Shown one piece after another: positions 15,476 through 22,463 of a DNA stretch of 64,000 bases. Position 1 is the first letter of the stretch. Every line of letters starts with the position of its first letter. The position numbers and the translations under genes are program-made. The stretch comes from Ferruginibacter sp. (GTDB lineage Bacteria > Bacteroidota > Bacteroidia > Chitinophagales > Chitinophagaceae): NCBI GenBank assembly GCA_017983695.1, contig JAGOAX010000001.1:1-64000 (forward strand), in the 5' to 3' direction. Under the pieces are notes generated by a model that made no database searches, was not told the DNA's origin, and worked only from the letters and a program-made list of their open reading frames with translations.

Positions 15476-16753
15476 ATGATAAAGGCTTCCATCATCACCA
15501 TTGGCGACGAACTTTTAATAGGACAGGTAATAGACACCAACAGCGCCTGGATGGCACAAACGTTAAACAAAGCCGGCATACCGGTGGCAAGGCGTGTGGC
15601 TGTTGGTGATGTATGGGATGAAATATGGAATGCGCTGGATGAAGAAAGCAAACAGGCACAAATTATTTTAATTACCGGCGGCCTGGGTCCAACATCCGAC
15701 GACATTACCAAACCTTTACTGTGCAAATATTTTGGTGGTAAATTAATTGTGGATGAAGGTGCCAAACAAAACGTCATCAACATTTTTACAAAACTTAACC
15801 GCCCTATTATTGAACGCAATTTATTACAGGCCGAAGTACCGGACGTTTGTACCGTAATTGAAAACAAGCGTGGCACTGCACCCGGTATGTGGTTTACCAA
15901 ACCTCACCCAACCTCTCCTGAAGGAGAGGAGAAAAAAATCATTTTTGTAAGTATGCCCGGCGTACCGCACGAAATGAAAGGCATGATGGATGACTATGTA
16001 ATTCCGCAACTGAGCAAACTGCTTAAGTTACCGGCAATAGTACACCGTACTTTATTAACCGCCGGCGTGGGAGAAAGTTTTTTAGCCGAGCTGATACAAG
16101 ATTTTGAAGCCGCATTACCGCCACATATCAAACTGGCCTATTTGCCCAACTATGGTATGGTGCGTTTACGTTTATCCACTTCGGGTTTTGATAAAGCTGC
16201 AATTGAAAAAGAAACTGCTACACAATTTGAGCAATTGCAAAGCCTGGTAAAAAACTATTTGGTAACTACCGAAGATGAACCGCTGGAAAATGTGGTGGGT
16301 AAATTATTGCTGGCAAAAAACAAAACTATGTGCACTGCCGAAAGTTGTACCGGCGGCTACATTGCACACCTGCTTACATCCATTGCAGGCTCCTCTGTTT
16401 TTTACGACGGCAGCGTGGTAAGTTATTCTTATGGTGCAAAAGAAGACCTGCTGGGTGTTGATCATCAAACTCTATTAAACAAAGGCGCAGTAAGTGAAGA
16501 AGTGGTGACCCAAATGGCCAAAGGCGCTTTACAAAATATAAAATCAAACTACGTGATTGCCGTTAGCGGTATTATGGGCCCCGGTGGCGGAATGCCCGAA
16601 AAACCCGTTGGTACCGTTTGGGTTGCAGTAGGCAACAGCCAGAAAATTGAAACCCAAAAATTACACTTCCGGTTCGACAGGGCGAGGAATATACAGTTAA
16701 CCGCCGCAACAGCGCTTAATTTGTTAAGAAGGTTTATACTGGGGCAGGAATGA
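15476..16753 (+). CDS. cinA: CinA family nicotinamide-nucleotide amidohydrolase, with an in-frame palindromic insert
   Basis: 425 residues with two domains. The N-terminal MoCF-like domain (TIGDELLIGQVIDTNSAWMA; GGLGPTSDD) is linked to ADP-ribose or NMN chemistry. The C-terminal CinA domain (TAESCTGGYIAHLLTSIAGSS; SGIMGPGGG) deamidates NMN to nicotinate mononucleotide in pyridine-nucleotide recycling. Between GTAPGMWF and the family motif VSMPGVPHEMKGM there is an extra segment KPHPTSPEGEEK. Its DNA (15912-15929) is a perfect 8-bp hairpin, as expected for a repeat inserted in frame into a surface loop. The reading frame is intact, so the protein is probably functional. Confidence 0.92.
   Translation: MIKASIITIGDELLIGQVIDTNSAWMAQTLNKAGIPVARRVAVGDVWDEIWNALDEESKQAQIILITGGLGPTSDDITKPLLCKYFGGKLIVDEGAKQNVINIFTKLNRPIIERNLLQAEVPDVCTVIENKRGTAPGMWFTKPHPTSPEGEEKKIIFVSMPGVPHEMKGMMDDYVIPQLSKLLKLPAIVHRTLLTAGVGESFLAELIQDFEAALPPHIKLAYLPNYGMVRLRLSTSGFDKAAIEKETATQFEQLQSLVKNYLVTTEDEPLENVVGKLLLAKNKTMCTAESCTGGYIAHLLTSIAGSSVFYDGSVVSYSYGAKEDLLGVDHQTLLNKGAVSEEVVTQMAKGALQNIKSNYVIAVSGIMGPGGGMPEKPVGTVWVAVGNSQKIETQKLHFRFDRARNIQLTAATALNLLRRFILGQE
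15901..15931. repeat. Palindromic repeat inserted in frame in cinA
   Basis: CCTCTCCT (15912-15919), GA, AGGAGAGG (15922-15929) is a perfect 8-bp hairpin with a 2-base loop, preceded by ACCTCACCCAA. Elements of this look are familiar between genes in Bacteroidota. Here it codes for about ten residues (HPTSPEGEE) absent from the usual CinA motif order. Confidence 0.6.
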
Positions 16754-16755
16754 AA

Positions 16756-16788
16756 GGTTGCAGGTTTGTTGTTTGTGGTTGGTTGCAG
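16756..16788. repeat. Low-complexity TTGTTTGTGG run, antisense to E2 linker repeats
   Basis: Read on the minus strand this stretch is CAACCAACCACAAACAAC-like, the same low-complexity sequence that encodes the Gln/Pro linkers of the E2 gene at 17201-17231 and 17434-17478. It lies between cinA and the E2 gene. Confidence 0.45.
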
Positions 16789-16823
16789 TATTTGAAGCCA
16801 CATCTACCATGAACTATTTTACT

Positions 16824-16831
16824 TACTTTTG
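16824..16831 (+). promoter_or_regulatory. Candidate TAnnTTTG promoter for the E2 gene
   Basis: TACTTTTG matches the Bacteroidota -7 consensus exactly and lies 39 bases before the ATG at 16871. Confidence 0.42.
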
Positions 16832-16870
16832 CCTTGCCAGAACAACGATTGTTAACACTTAAACATTTTT

Positions 16871-18205
16871 ATGAGTGTAGTAGATTTAGTAATGCCCAAA
16901 CTGGGCGAAAGTATTATGGAAGCCACCATTTTAAAGTGGCACAAAAAACCCGGCGACACTGTAAAGCAGGATGAAACTGTTTTAGACATTGCCACCGATA
17001 AAGTGGATAGTGAAGTACCCTCTACAGCCGAAGGTGTAATTGAAAGTGTTTTATTTAATGAAAATGATGTGGTACCCATTGGTACCGTAATTGCAAAAAT
17101 ACGTGTGGGCGCCAATGCCGCCGTTTCAAATAACCAGCCTGCAGCACCTGCACCACAGCCACAGTACGAAGAAGCTAAGGTGGTGGAAGAAATTCCTTAT
17201 CAACCACAAACAACCAACCACCAACCACAAAGCTCTAAAATCCGCTTCTACTCCCCGCTTGTATTAAACATTGCCCAGCAGGAAGGCATAAGCATGGCCG
17301 ATCTGGAAAATATACCCGGCACCGGGCAGGACGGCAGGGTAAGCAAGAAAGATATTTTAGCTTATGTAGCAGGTGGAGCAGCAAGCATAACACCAAAAGC
17401 TGAAAGCCAGGAAGTAACTGTTATACCAACTACCCAACAACAAACCACAAACAGCCAACCACAAACAAACTACCAACCTCCCACTGTATTTACAGGTAAT
17501 GTTGAAGTAATTGAAATGGACCGAATGCGTAAGCTTATTGCCAAACATATGGTTGACAGTAAACACACCAGCGCACATGTAACCAGTTTTGCAGAGTGCG
17601 ATGTTACCGGCCTGGTAATGTGGCGGGAGAAAGTGAAAAAAGATTTTGAAAAACGTGAAGGCGAAAAAATAACTTTTACGCCACTGTTTATAGAAGCCAT
17701 TGTAAAGTGTATTAAAAAATACCCCATGCTCAGCAGCAGTGTTGATGGCGATAAAATAATTATTAAAAAAGACCTGAACATTGGTATGGCCACAGCCCTG
17801 CCCAGCGGTAATTTAATTGTGCCGGTAATAAAAAATGCCGACCAGCTTAACCTTGCCGGTTTAACCAAACAGGTTAACGGCCTGGCCAACGCAGCCCGTA
17901 GCGGAAAATTAAAACCCGACGATACCACAGGCGGCACTTTTACTTTAACCAATGTAGGTACATTTGGCAGTATAATGGGTACACCAATTATTAACCAGCC
18001 GCAGGTAGCCATTATGGCTGTGGGTGCCATTAAAAAAAGGCCCATGGTAATTGAAACACCCCAAGGCGACAGTATTGCCATACGCCACATGATGTATATA
18101 TCTTTAAGTTACGACCACCGTATTATCGACGGCGCATTGGGCAGCACCTTTTTAAATGCTGTAAGTAAAGAGCTGGAGAATTTTGATGTACACAGAAGCA
18201 TATAA
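16871..18205 (+). CDS. 2-oxoacid dehydrogenase complex E2 (dihydrolipoyl acyltransferase)
   Basis: 444 residues with the standard order. The lipoyl domain (1-80) has the lipoylated lysine K44 in TDKVDSE. The E3/E1-binding domain is at about 124-166 (YSPLVLNIAQQEGI...GTGQDGRVSKKDI). The C-terminal catalytic acyltransferase domain has SYDHRIIDG (active-site H416, D420). The two linkers (111-120 and 188-204) are Gln/Asn/Pro-rich and encoded by CAACCACAAACAACC-type repeats in place of the usual Ala/Pro linker. The E1/E3 genes are not adjacent, so pyruvate, branched-chain or 2-oxoglutarate specificity cannot be fixed; the short single lipoyl domain and DKVDSE favour the branched-chain-like group. 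A terminator follows. Confidence 0.88.
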   Translation: MSVVDLVMPKLGESIMEATILKWHKKPGDTVKQDETVLDIATDKVDSEVPSTAEGVIESVLFNENDVVPIGTVIAKIRVGANAAVSNNQPAAPAPQPQYEEAKVVEEIPYQPQTTNHQPQSSKIRFYSPLVLNIAQQEGISMADLENIPGTGQDGRVSKKDILAYVAGGAASITPKAESQEVTVIPTTQQQTTNSQPQTNYQPPTVFTGNVEVIEMDRMRKLIAKHMVDSKHTSAHVTSFAECDVTGLVMWREKVKKDFEKREGEKITFTPLFIEAIVKCIKKYPMLSSSVDGDKIIIKKDLNIGMATALPSGNLIVPVIKNADQLNLAGLTKQVNGLANAARSGKLKPDDTTGGTFTLTNVGTFGSIMGTPIINQPQVAIMAVGAIKKRPMVIETPQGDSIAIRHMMYISLSYDHRIIDGALGSTFLNAVSKELENFDVHRSI

Positions 18206-18228
18206 TTTTAACTGTAAATAAAAATACC

Positions 18229-18255
18229 AGCCACTTGTAAAGAGTGGCTTTTTTT
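18229..18255 (+). terminator. Rho-independent terminator after the E2 gene
   Basis: AGCCACT (18229-18235) pairs with AGTGGCT (18243-18249) around TTGTAAAG-like loop bases and is followed by a run of seven Ts. It closes the E2 transcript and marks the left edge of the accessory stretch. Confidence 0.85.
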
Positions 18256-18304
18256 ATACCTGCTTAGATGAGGAAAGTGAAGCTGGAAAACTTGCGTTTT
18301 TTGT

Positions 18305-18394
18305 ATTGTTGATACATTAAACAATAAATTATACAAAAGTTTAAGTTTCGTATAATTTATTGTTTTTTATTTATAAATTTATAAATAAAATTTA
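18305..18394. repeat. AT-rich perfect inverted repeat at the left edge of the accessory stretch
   Basis: AACAATAAATTATAC (18320-18334) and GTATAATTTATTGTT (18350-18364) are a perfect 15-bp inverted repeat with a 15-base spacer. TATTGTT at 18304-18310 can pair with the left arm instead, giving a competing hairpin. A second palindrome built on ATTTATAAATTTATAAAT follows. It lies between the E2 terminator and the first accessory gene and could be an operator, a recombination site or a remnant. Confidence 0.5.
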
Positions 18395-18460
18395 TAGAAG
18401 ACCCTGGTTTTGAACTTGCATATATTTATGAGTTGGCGATAATGCTAAGACAGCACTCTA

Positions 18461-19381
18461 ATGAAAAAAACTCTACTATTTTTTACACTTGTTTTTTGGA
18501 CAATCCAGACATATTCGCAGACAGACGATTGGGAAATGTATTATCCTAAAAATTCATTATTAAAGAAGTTAAAAGTAAAATCTTTGTTGGACACAATTGC
18601 AAGTCCAGCATTTCATCATTACAAAGAGGAGTTTGACACCTTAGGCAGACAAATTTCATGGTGTTATGTTGAAGATAGCGTAATCACAAGATTTAGATAT
18701 TTTCAGTCTGGAGATACCTTGACAAAATTTCATTATTATACAAAAGGAAAAATTGAACATCCAATTTATCAAACTGAATTTTTTGTGTATGACAAGAAAG
18801 GAAATATTTTATCCTACCAAAACAGTCGAAAAAGCTATGGTAATGACATCAATACTTCCGAATGTAGTATGGATAAGTTTTTTTATGATGAAAATTTTCG
18901 TTTGACTTCAAAGTTGAGTTATTCCAATAGTCATTATAAGCAACCATTTTCTGAAAAACTTAGACTTGCCGACAGTCTATTAAATTTAGTAAATGTTTAT
19001 TCCTACCAGTATAACAAAAACGGAAAACTAATATTGATGAAGCAAATGATTGGCAAACCTGAATACAGGAGTGTCGACAGTTTTTATTATGACAAAACCA
19101 ATAGACCTATTAAAATTGTCAGCCGACAAAAACAAGCTTATTTAGGTGAGTTTCCTGTTGGTAATTTATGTGGGACAAAAATTTTTAAGTACGAAGGAAA
19201 TAAACAAATTGAAACTACATGGACAACTTATTCTGATTGGGAAATAACGAAAACAAAAACTATTGATGAAGAAATGAACGAATACATTTTTTATCCAAGT
19301 GGATTAAAATGGATGCGATATTATAAGCCAAGAGACTATCCAAAATCCAGACTTGACTATTTGGTCTACGAATTTTACTAG
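18461..19381 (+). CDS. Secreted YD-repeat-like hypothetical protein
   Basis: 306 residues with a signal peptide (MKKTLLFFTLVFWTIQTYSQ). The body has many Tyr/Asp-rich strands such as FHYYTKGKIE, FFVYDKKGNILSY, KFFYDENFRLTSK, YSYQYNKNGKLI and FYYDKTNRPIKIV. These are the degenerate YD/RHS-like beta-hairpin repeats seen in many secreted Bacteroidota proteins of unknown role. There is no toxin tip or protease motif. Codon use is visibly AT-richer than in the flanking core genes. It is the first of four small genes each followed by a structured repeat. Confidence 0.65.
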   Translation: MKKTLLFFTLVFWTIQTYSQTDDWEMYYPKNSLLKKLKVKSLLDTIASPAFHHYKEEFDTLGRQISWCYVEDSVITRFRYFQSGDTLTKFHYYTKGKIEHPIYQTEFFVYDKKGNILSYQNSRKSYGNDINTSECSMDKFFYDENFRLTSKLSYSNSHYKQPFSEKLRLADSLLNLVNVYSYQYNKNGKLILMKQMIGKPEYRSVDSFYYDKTNRPIKIVSRQKQAYLGEFPVGNLCGTKIFKYEGNKQIETTWTTYSDWEITKTKTIDEEMNEYIFYPSGLKWMRYYKPRDYPKSRLDYLVYEFY

Positions 19382-19385
19382 TAGA

Positions 19386-19450
19386 CAAGCACTAACCGCC
19401 AACATGGGTTTTATGCCATACACTGACACATCGTTATGCAAAAAATATTT
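19386..19450. repeat. Imperfect palindromic element after the YD-like gene
   Basis: GCACTAACCG (from about 19389) and CGTTATGC (ending about 19440) are imperfectly inverted ends of a ~50-base segment containing AACATGGGTTTTATGCC. The layout, a foldable element with short conserved ends just after a stop codon, resembles attC-like or REP-like modules between small genes. It shares CACTAACCG with the repeats at 20597 and 25745. Confidence 0.35.
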
Positions 19451-19477
19451 TTGCTGCATCATAGATTAAAATGATTT

Positions 19478-19999
19478 ATGCAAACAAGAATTTTGATGAT
19501 TATTGTTTTAGTTTTTCTCTCGACTTTTTTATCTGCATATGGGCAGACACGAAATTTAATATTAACAAGAGAGCAAAATAGTAAATGGCTTGACAGTTTG
19601 AAAGCATTGAGACCTGACCAACAACTATTGACAATTAACGAACGACTTCTTGCAGACACAAATGTTTTTGTTAGGCAGTTTTACAATGACCGAATTAAAG
19701 TTGATGAGCAAGTTGGTAACCGAGTTTATGACGACGGAAAACCGACATTAATAATTGGCGGCTATCCCATGATTATCGACAACAAAACAGCAACAAACAA
19801 GATAGTCAGCTTGACAAAATATCTGACTACTGAATTTATCAAGGAAATTAGTATTCTAAGTCCCAACGACCCAGCAACAACAGCAATCTATGGTTCACCA
19901 GGAATGAGTGGAATAATTTTAATAACATTGAAAAAGAAAAAGCAGTCAAAAAAAAATAGAAAATTAAAAATGCAGTCAAATGGCCTCCGCCACGGTTAG
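19478..19999 (+). CDS. Orphan TonB-plug-like secreted protein
   Basis: 173 residues with a signal peptide (…STFLSAYGQ). The C-terminal part, FIKEISILSPNDPATTAIYGSPGMSGIILITLKKKK, closely follows the end of a TonB-receptor plug (I..IsVLK.asatAIYGsrGa.GvIlITTKkg), but no beta-barrel follows. It may be a free-standing plug-like domain or a fragment of a receptor. Its last residues (…NGLRHG) and its stop codon come from the start of the repeat at 19985, so the gene may have been cut or extended when that element arrived. Confidence 0.6.
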   Translation: MQTRILMIIVLVFLSTFLSAYGQTRNLILTREQNSKWLDSLKALRPDQQLLTINERLLADTNVFVRQFYNDRIKVDEQVGNRVYDDGKPTLIIGGYPMIIDNKTATNKIVSLTKYLTTEFIKEISILSPNDPATTAIYGSPGMSGIILITLKKKKQSKKNRKLKMQSNGLRHG

Positions 20000-20118
20000 T
20001 GTCCCACAATCCGTTCCCTTCGGTCTTAGTATTTTTCTGCTCCGTAGCCCGGGCTCAATATTCAATGTTCAGCTTTTTGTTGTTAACTTCAATTTTAGTT
20101 TTTCAATCAGCAGCAGTT
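19985..20118 (+). repeat. 134-bp dispersed repeat, copy A
   Basis: Starts CTCCGCCACGGTTAG and ends CAATCAGCAGCAGTT. It aligns over its full length with copy B (20597-20730) with about 18 differences and one single-base gap on each side (roughly 87% identity by hand). It contains AATATTCAATGTT and TTGTTGTTAACTTCAA. It overlaps the 3' end and stop of the plug-like gene. Confidence 0.8.
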
Positions 20119-20165
20119 ATTGTACAGCAACATTCCATTAAAACAACAGTTAGACAAAAAAAACT

Positions 20166-20588
20166 ATGGCAACAAATATTTCTGTAATTATAATCGATGC
20201 TTCAATACAAAAGGTATGGGACACAGTAACAAAACCTGAGCTCGTAAAACTTTGGCAATTCGGCAGTGATTTAATAACAACATGGGAAGTTGGTAGCGAT
20301 ATAAAATTTAGAACCGAATGGGGAGATAAGGTATTTGAACAATGGGGGAAAATATTAGAAGTCAAACCTACCCAGTTATTAAAGTATAATTTATTTGCAC
20401 CCAGACCTGAACTTGAAGATAAACCTGAAAATTATTTTATCATGAGTTATATGCTAACAAGTGAAAATGGTAAAACCAAACTCGAAATTATTCAGGAAGA
20501 TAACAGGCCAAATGCAGTTCAGGAAGAACCACAGGGAGAAGAGAATCCAATATTGAAATCATTAAAGGAACTGGCAGAAAAGAAGTGA
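20166..20588 (+). CDS. SRPBCC (AHSA1-like) domain protein
   Basis: 140 residues with the START/Bet v1-like fold in its AHSA1/YndB form. The opening SVIIIDASIQKVWDTVTKPELVKLW is followed by strands ending ...WGKILEVKPTQLLKY and TKLEIIQEDNRPN. Such proteins bind hydrophobic ligands or act in stress responses, and no ligand can be inferred. Copy B of the 134-bp repeat starts eight bases after its stop, so gene and repeat look like one unit. Confidence 0.82.
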   Translation: MATNISVIIIDASIQKVWDTVTKPELVKLWQFGSDLITTWEVGSDIKFRTEWGDKVFEQWGKILEVKPTQLLKYNLFAPRPELEDKPENYFIMSYMLTSENGKTKLEIIQEDNRPNAVQEEPQGEENPILKSLKELAEKK

Positions 20589-20596
20589 TAACCAAA

Positions 20597-20730
20597 CTCC
20601 GCCCCGGTCAGCATCCCACTAACCGTCCGCTTCGGTCTTCGCATTTTTCAGATCCGTAGCCCGGCTCAACATTCAATGTTCAGTTTTTTGTTGTTAACTT
20701 CAATATTAGTTTTTTCAATCAGCAGCGGTT
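20597..20730 (+). repeat. 134-bp dispersed repeat, copy B
   Basis: Starts CTCCGCCCCGGTCAG and ends CAATCAGCAGCGGTT, in the same orientation as copy A and at the same place relative to the upstream gene. It holds AACATTCAATGTT, a 6-bp palindrome around one base. Its first ~50 bases are shared with copy C at 25745. Confidence 0.8.
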
Positions 20731-20804
20731 TCGGGCCGGGCATTATAAAATTCCTGCACAGCAGCAAGCCCTGCCCGAATAGACAGCACACTTAAACAAA
20801 AAAA

Positions 20805-21506
20805 ATGATTACAATTGACAACTATTTAGACAGCCATTATATACACCGAAGTAATTGGTTGAGGGCTGCTGTTTTAGGAGCAAACGATGGAATTATATCT
20901 ATTTCAAGTCTTGCAATAGGTGTTGCGGCTGCAAGCTCTGCAAGAGAACCTATTGTTTTAGCAACAGTTGCAGGGCTTGTTGCTGGTGCATTATCAATGG
21001 CTGCAGGTGAATATGTTTCTGTAAGTTCTCAAACTGATACTGAAAAAGCAGACATAGAAAGAGAGCAGCAGGAACTAAAGGATATGCCTGAAGAAGAGTT
21101 GAATATATTAGCACAAATATATGAGAAGAGAGGTTTAAAAAAAGAAACAGCAATGCAGGTAGCAATTGAATTGACTGAAAAAGATGCTTTGGCAGCACAT
21201 ATCAGAGACGAATTAGGTATAAACGAGATTAGCCAGGCGAACCCAATACAGGCAGCAATAGCTTCCGGAGCTTCATTCACGGTTGGAGGGCTATTACCTC
21301 TTGCGGTAGTCCTTTTTGCACCTGTAAAAGTTATGGAGTATTGGCTATATGCTTTCACAATAATTTTTCTGATTATCTTAGGAACAATTTCTGCAAAAAC
21401 AGGAGGCTCAAGTATAAGAAAAGCTATTGTACGTATTACAGTTTGGGGAACACTTGCAATGGGATTATCCGCATTGGTTGGGTACATCTTTGGTGTTAAA
21501 GTATAA
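20805..21506 (+). CDS. VIT1/CCC1 family iron/manganese transporter
   Basis: 233 residues. It opens with HRSNWLRAAVLGANDGIISISSLAIGV, the first-helix signature of the VIT/CCC1 family, followed by GLVAGALSMAAGEYVSVSSQ. A charged, Glu-rich cytoplasmic metal-binding segment (about 75-150) precedes three more helices (five in total). Members move Fe2+ or Mn2+ out of the cytoplasm and protect against metal excess. It is the last gene of the accessory stretch and has its own intergenic leader after repeat B. Confidence 0.9.
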   Translation: MITIDNYLDSHYIHRSNWLRAAVLGANDGIISISSLAIGVAAASSAREPIVLATVAGLVAGALSMAAGEYVSVSSQTDTEKADIEREQQELKDMPEEELNILAQIYEKRGLKKETAMQVAIELTEKDALAAHIRDELGINEISQANPIQAAIASGASFTVGGLLPLAVVLFAPVKVMEYWLYAFTIIFLIILGTISAKTGGSSIRKAIVRITVWGTLAMGLSALVGYIFGVKV

Positions 21507-21514
21507 TTTGGTAT

Positions 21515-21600
21515 CGTGCCGGCGGGGTTTTAGCACAATTACAATTTAAATAAAAAGTTCCGGCAACAAAACCCCTGCATTACAATTATAACATTTCGTT
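21515..21600. repeat. Inverted-repeat element after the VIT-like gene
   Basis: GGGGTTTT (21524-21531) pairs with AAAACCCC (21568-21575). Within the element GCCGG and CCGGC also oppose each other, and ATTACAATT occurs on both sides. No T-run follows, so it is not a standard terminator. Position and shape match the foldable element after each of the other small genes in this stretch. Confidence 0.4.
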
Positions 21601-21641
21601 TAACAGTAACATCCTAATTTAGTAACACTAAAACAAACTGT

Positions 21642-22256
21642 ATGAAAAAACATTTTTACATACCGGCATTATTTGCAGCGCTTATTGCACTGAGCAGTTG
21701 TAAAAAAGATGCAGCTGAAATACCTTTTGATGATGTTTTTTCTAAACCCTACTCTACCGGGATTATTAAATTTCAATACCAGGTACCGGCTACAATTAAT
21801 GGAATTGCTGCAATAAAAGACACTACCGTTAACTTCACCTCTATTGGTAATAACCCTGCTGAAAAAGACGACTATGGATATTCAAAACCATCAACACCAT
21901 GGGTGCTGTTACACCGGCTTAATCCAAACGATTTTCAAAACAGGGCAATAATATTTTTTGTTGGAACTAATCTTAACACACTCACATTCCCTTATAAATT
22001 TAAAGCAGGCGACATACAAAATGCACAGATAAACTATGTAATTGGCGTAAGGCCTTTTTATGACACCAATGGTAATCTTATTTATGGCACCAACACATAT
22101 GCAGCAACTACTTACTCAGATAATTTTGAATTAACAGTTTTGTCACGGGTTAATAACAGGCTACAGGGAACATACAGCGGGCTTGTAAAAAACCAGGATG
22201 GCCTTACCATCATTATTAAAAAAGGTTTGTTCGATATTGAAATTGTAGACAAATAA
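21642..22256 (+). CDS. Hypothetical lipoprotein
   Basis: 204 residues with a lipoprotein signal (…ALIALSSC, Cys at about 20, then KKDA). The rest is a predicted all-beta secreted domain with no motif I recognise. PFKF...YVIGVRPFYDTNGNLIYGTNTY and a C-terminal GTYSGLVKNQDGLTIIIKKGLFDIEI suggest a beta-sandwich like those of other Bacteroidota surface lipoproteins. It has no obvious operon partner, because the next gene is convergent. Confidence 0.6.
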   Translation: MKKHFYIPALFAALIALSSCKKDAAEIPFDDVFSKPYSTGIIKFQYQVPATINGIAAIKDTTVNFTSIGNNPAEKDDYGYSKPSTPWVLLHRLNPNDFQNRAIIFFVGTNLNTLTFPYKFKAGDIQNAQINYVIGVRPFYDTNGNLIYGTNTYAATTYSDNFELTVLSRVNNRLQGTYSGLVKNQDGLTIIIKKGLFDIEIVDK

Positions 22257-22407
22257 CTGACCCAACAAAATATTTACGTTATACCTGCAGAGGGATAACG
22301 CCACTCTAACTGCAACTATAATTTATCTGTATTTTCAGCAGGATAAACAAAGCCTGTAGCAGTTTTCATCATCAACTTTTATTTCATCTCATAAAAAAAT
22401 AATGCTT

Positions 22408-22448
22408 ATAAAAACTGCTACCGGAATTTTAATCCCGGTAGCAGTTAA
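22408..22448 (-). terminator. Terminator after the lactonase-like gene
   Basis: AACTGCTACCGG (22413-22424) and CCGGTAGCAGTT (22435-22446) are a perfect 12-bp stem with a 10-base loop. On the minus strand it follows the stop at 22464 and runs into TTTTT, a textbook intrinsic terminator. Confidence 0.88.
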
Positions 22449-22463
22449 AAACTAATTTTATTT

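Noticed and set aside
15451..15900. 149-residue antisense ORF over cinA
   Set aside because: Opposite strand of a conserved gene, with the composition of a reverse-strand shadow.
17470..18090. 206-residue antisense ORF over the E2 catalytic domain
   Set aside because: The plus strand encodes a conserved acyltransferase; the antisense frame has no recognisable domain.
19999..20187. 62-residue ORF between the plug-like and SRPBCC genes
   Set aside because: It is almost wholly the 134-bp repeat A in one frame and overlaps the SRPBCC start; no family likeness.
19386..21600. Calling the repeats true integron attC sites
   Set aside because: The core GTTRRRY/RYYYAAC pairs are not clearly met and there is no integrase; kept only as a cassette-like hypothesis.
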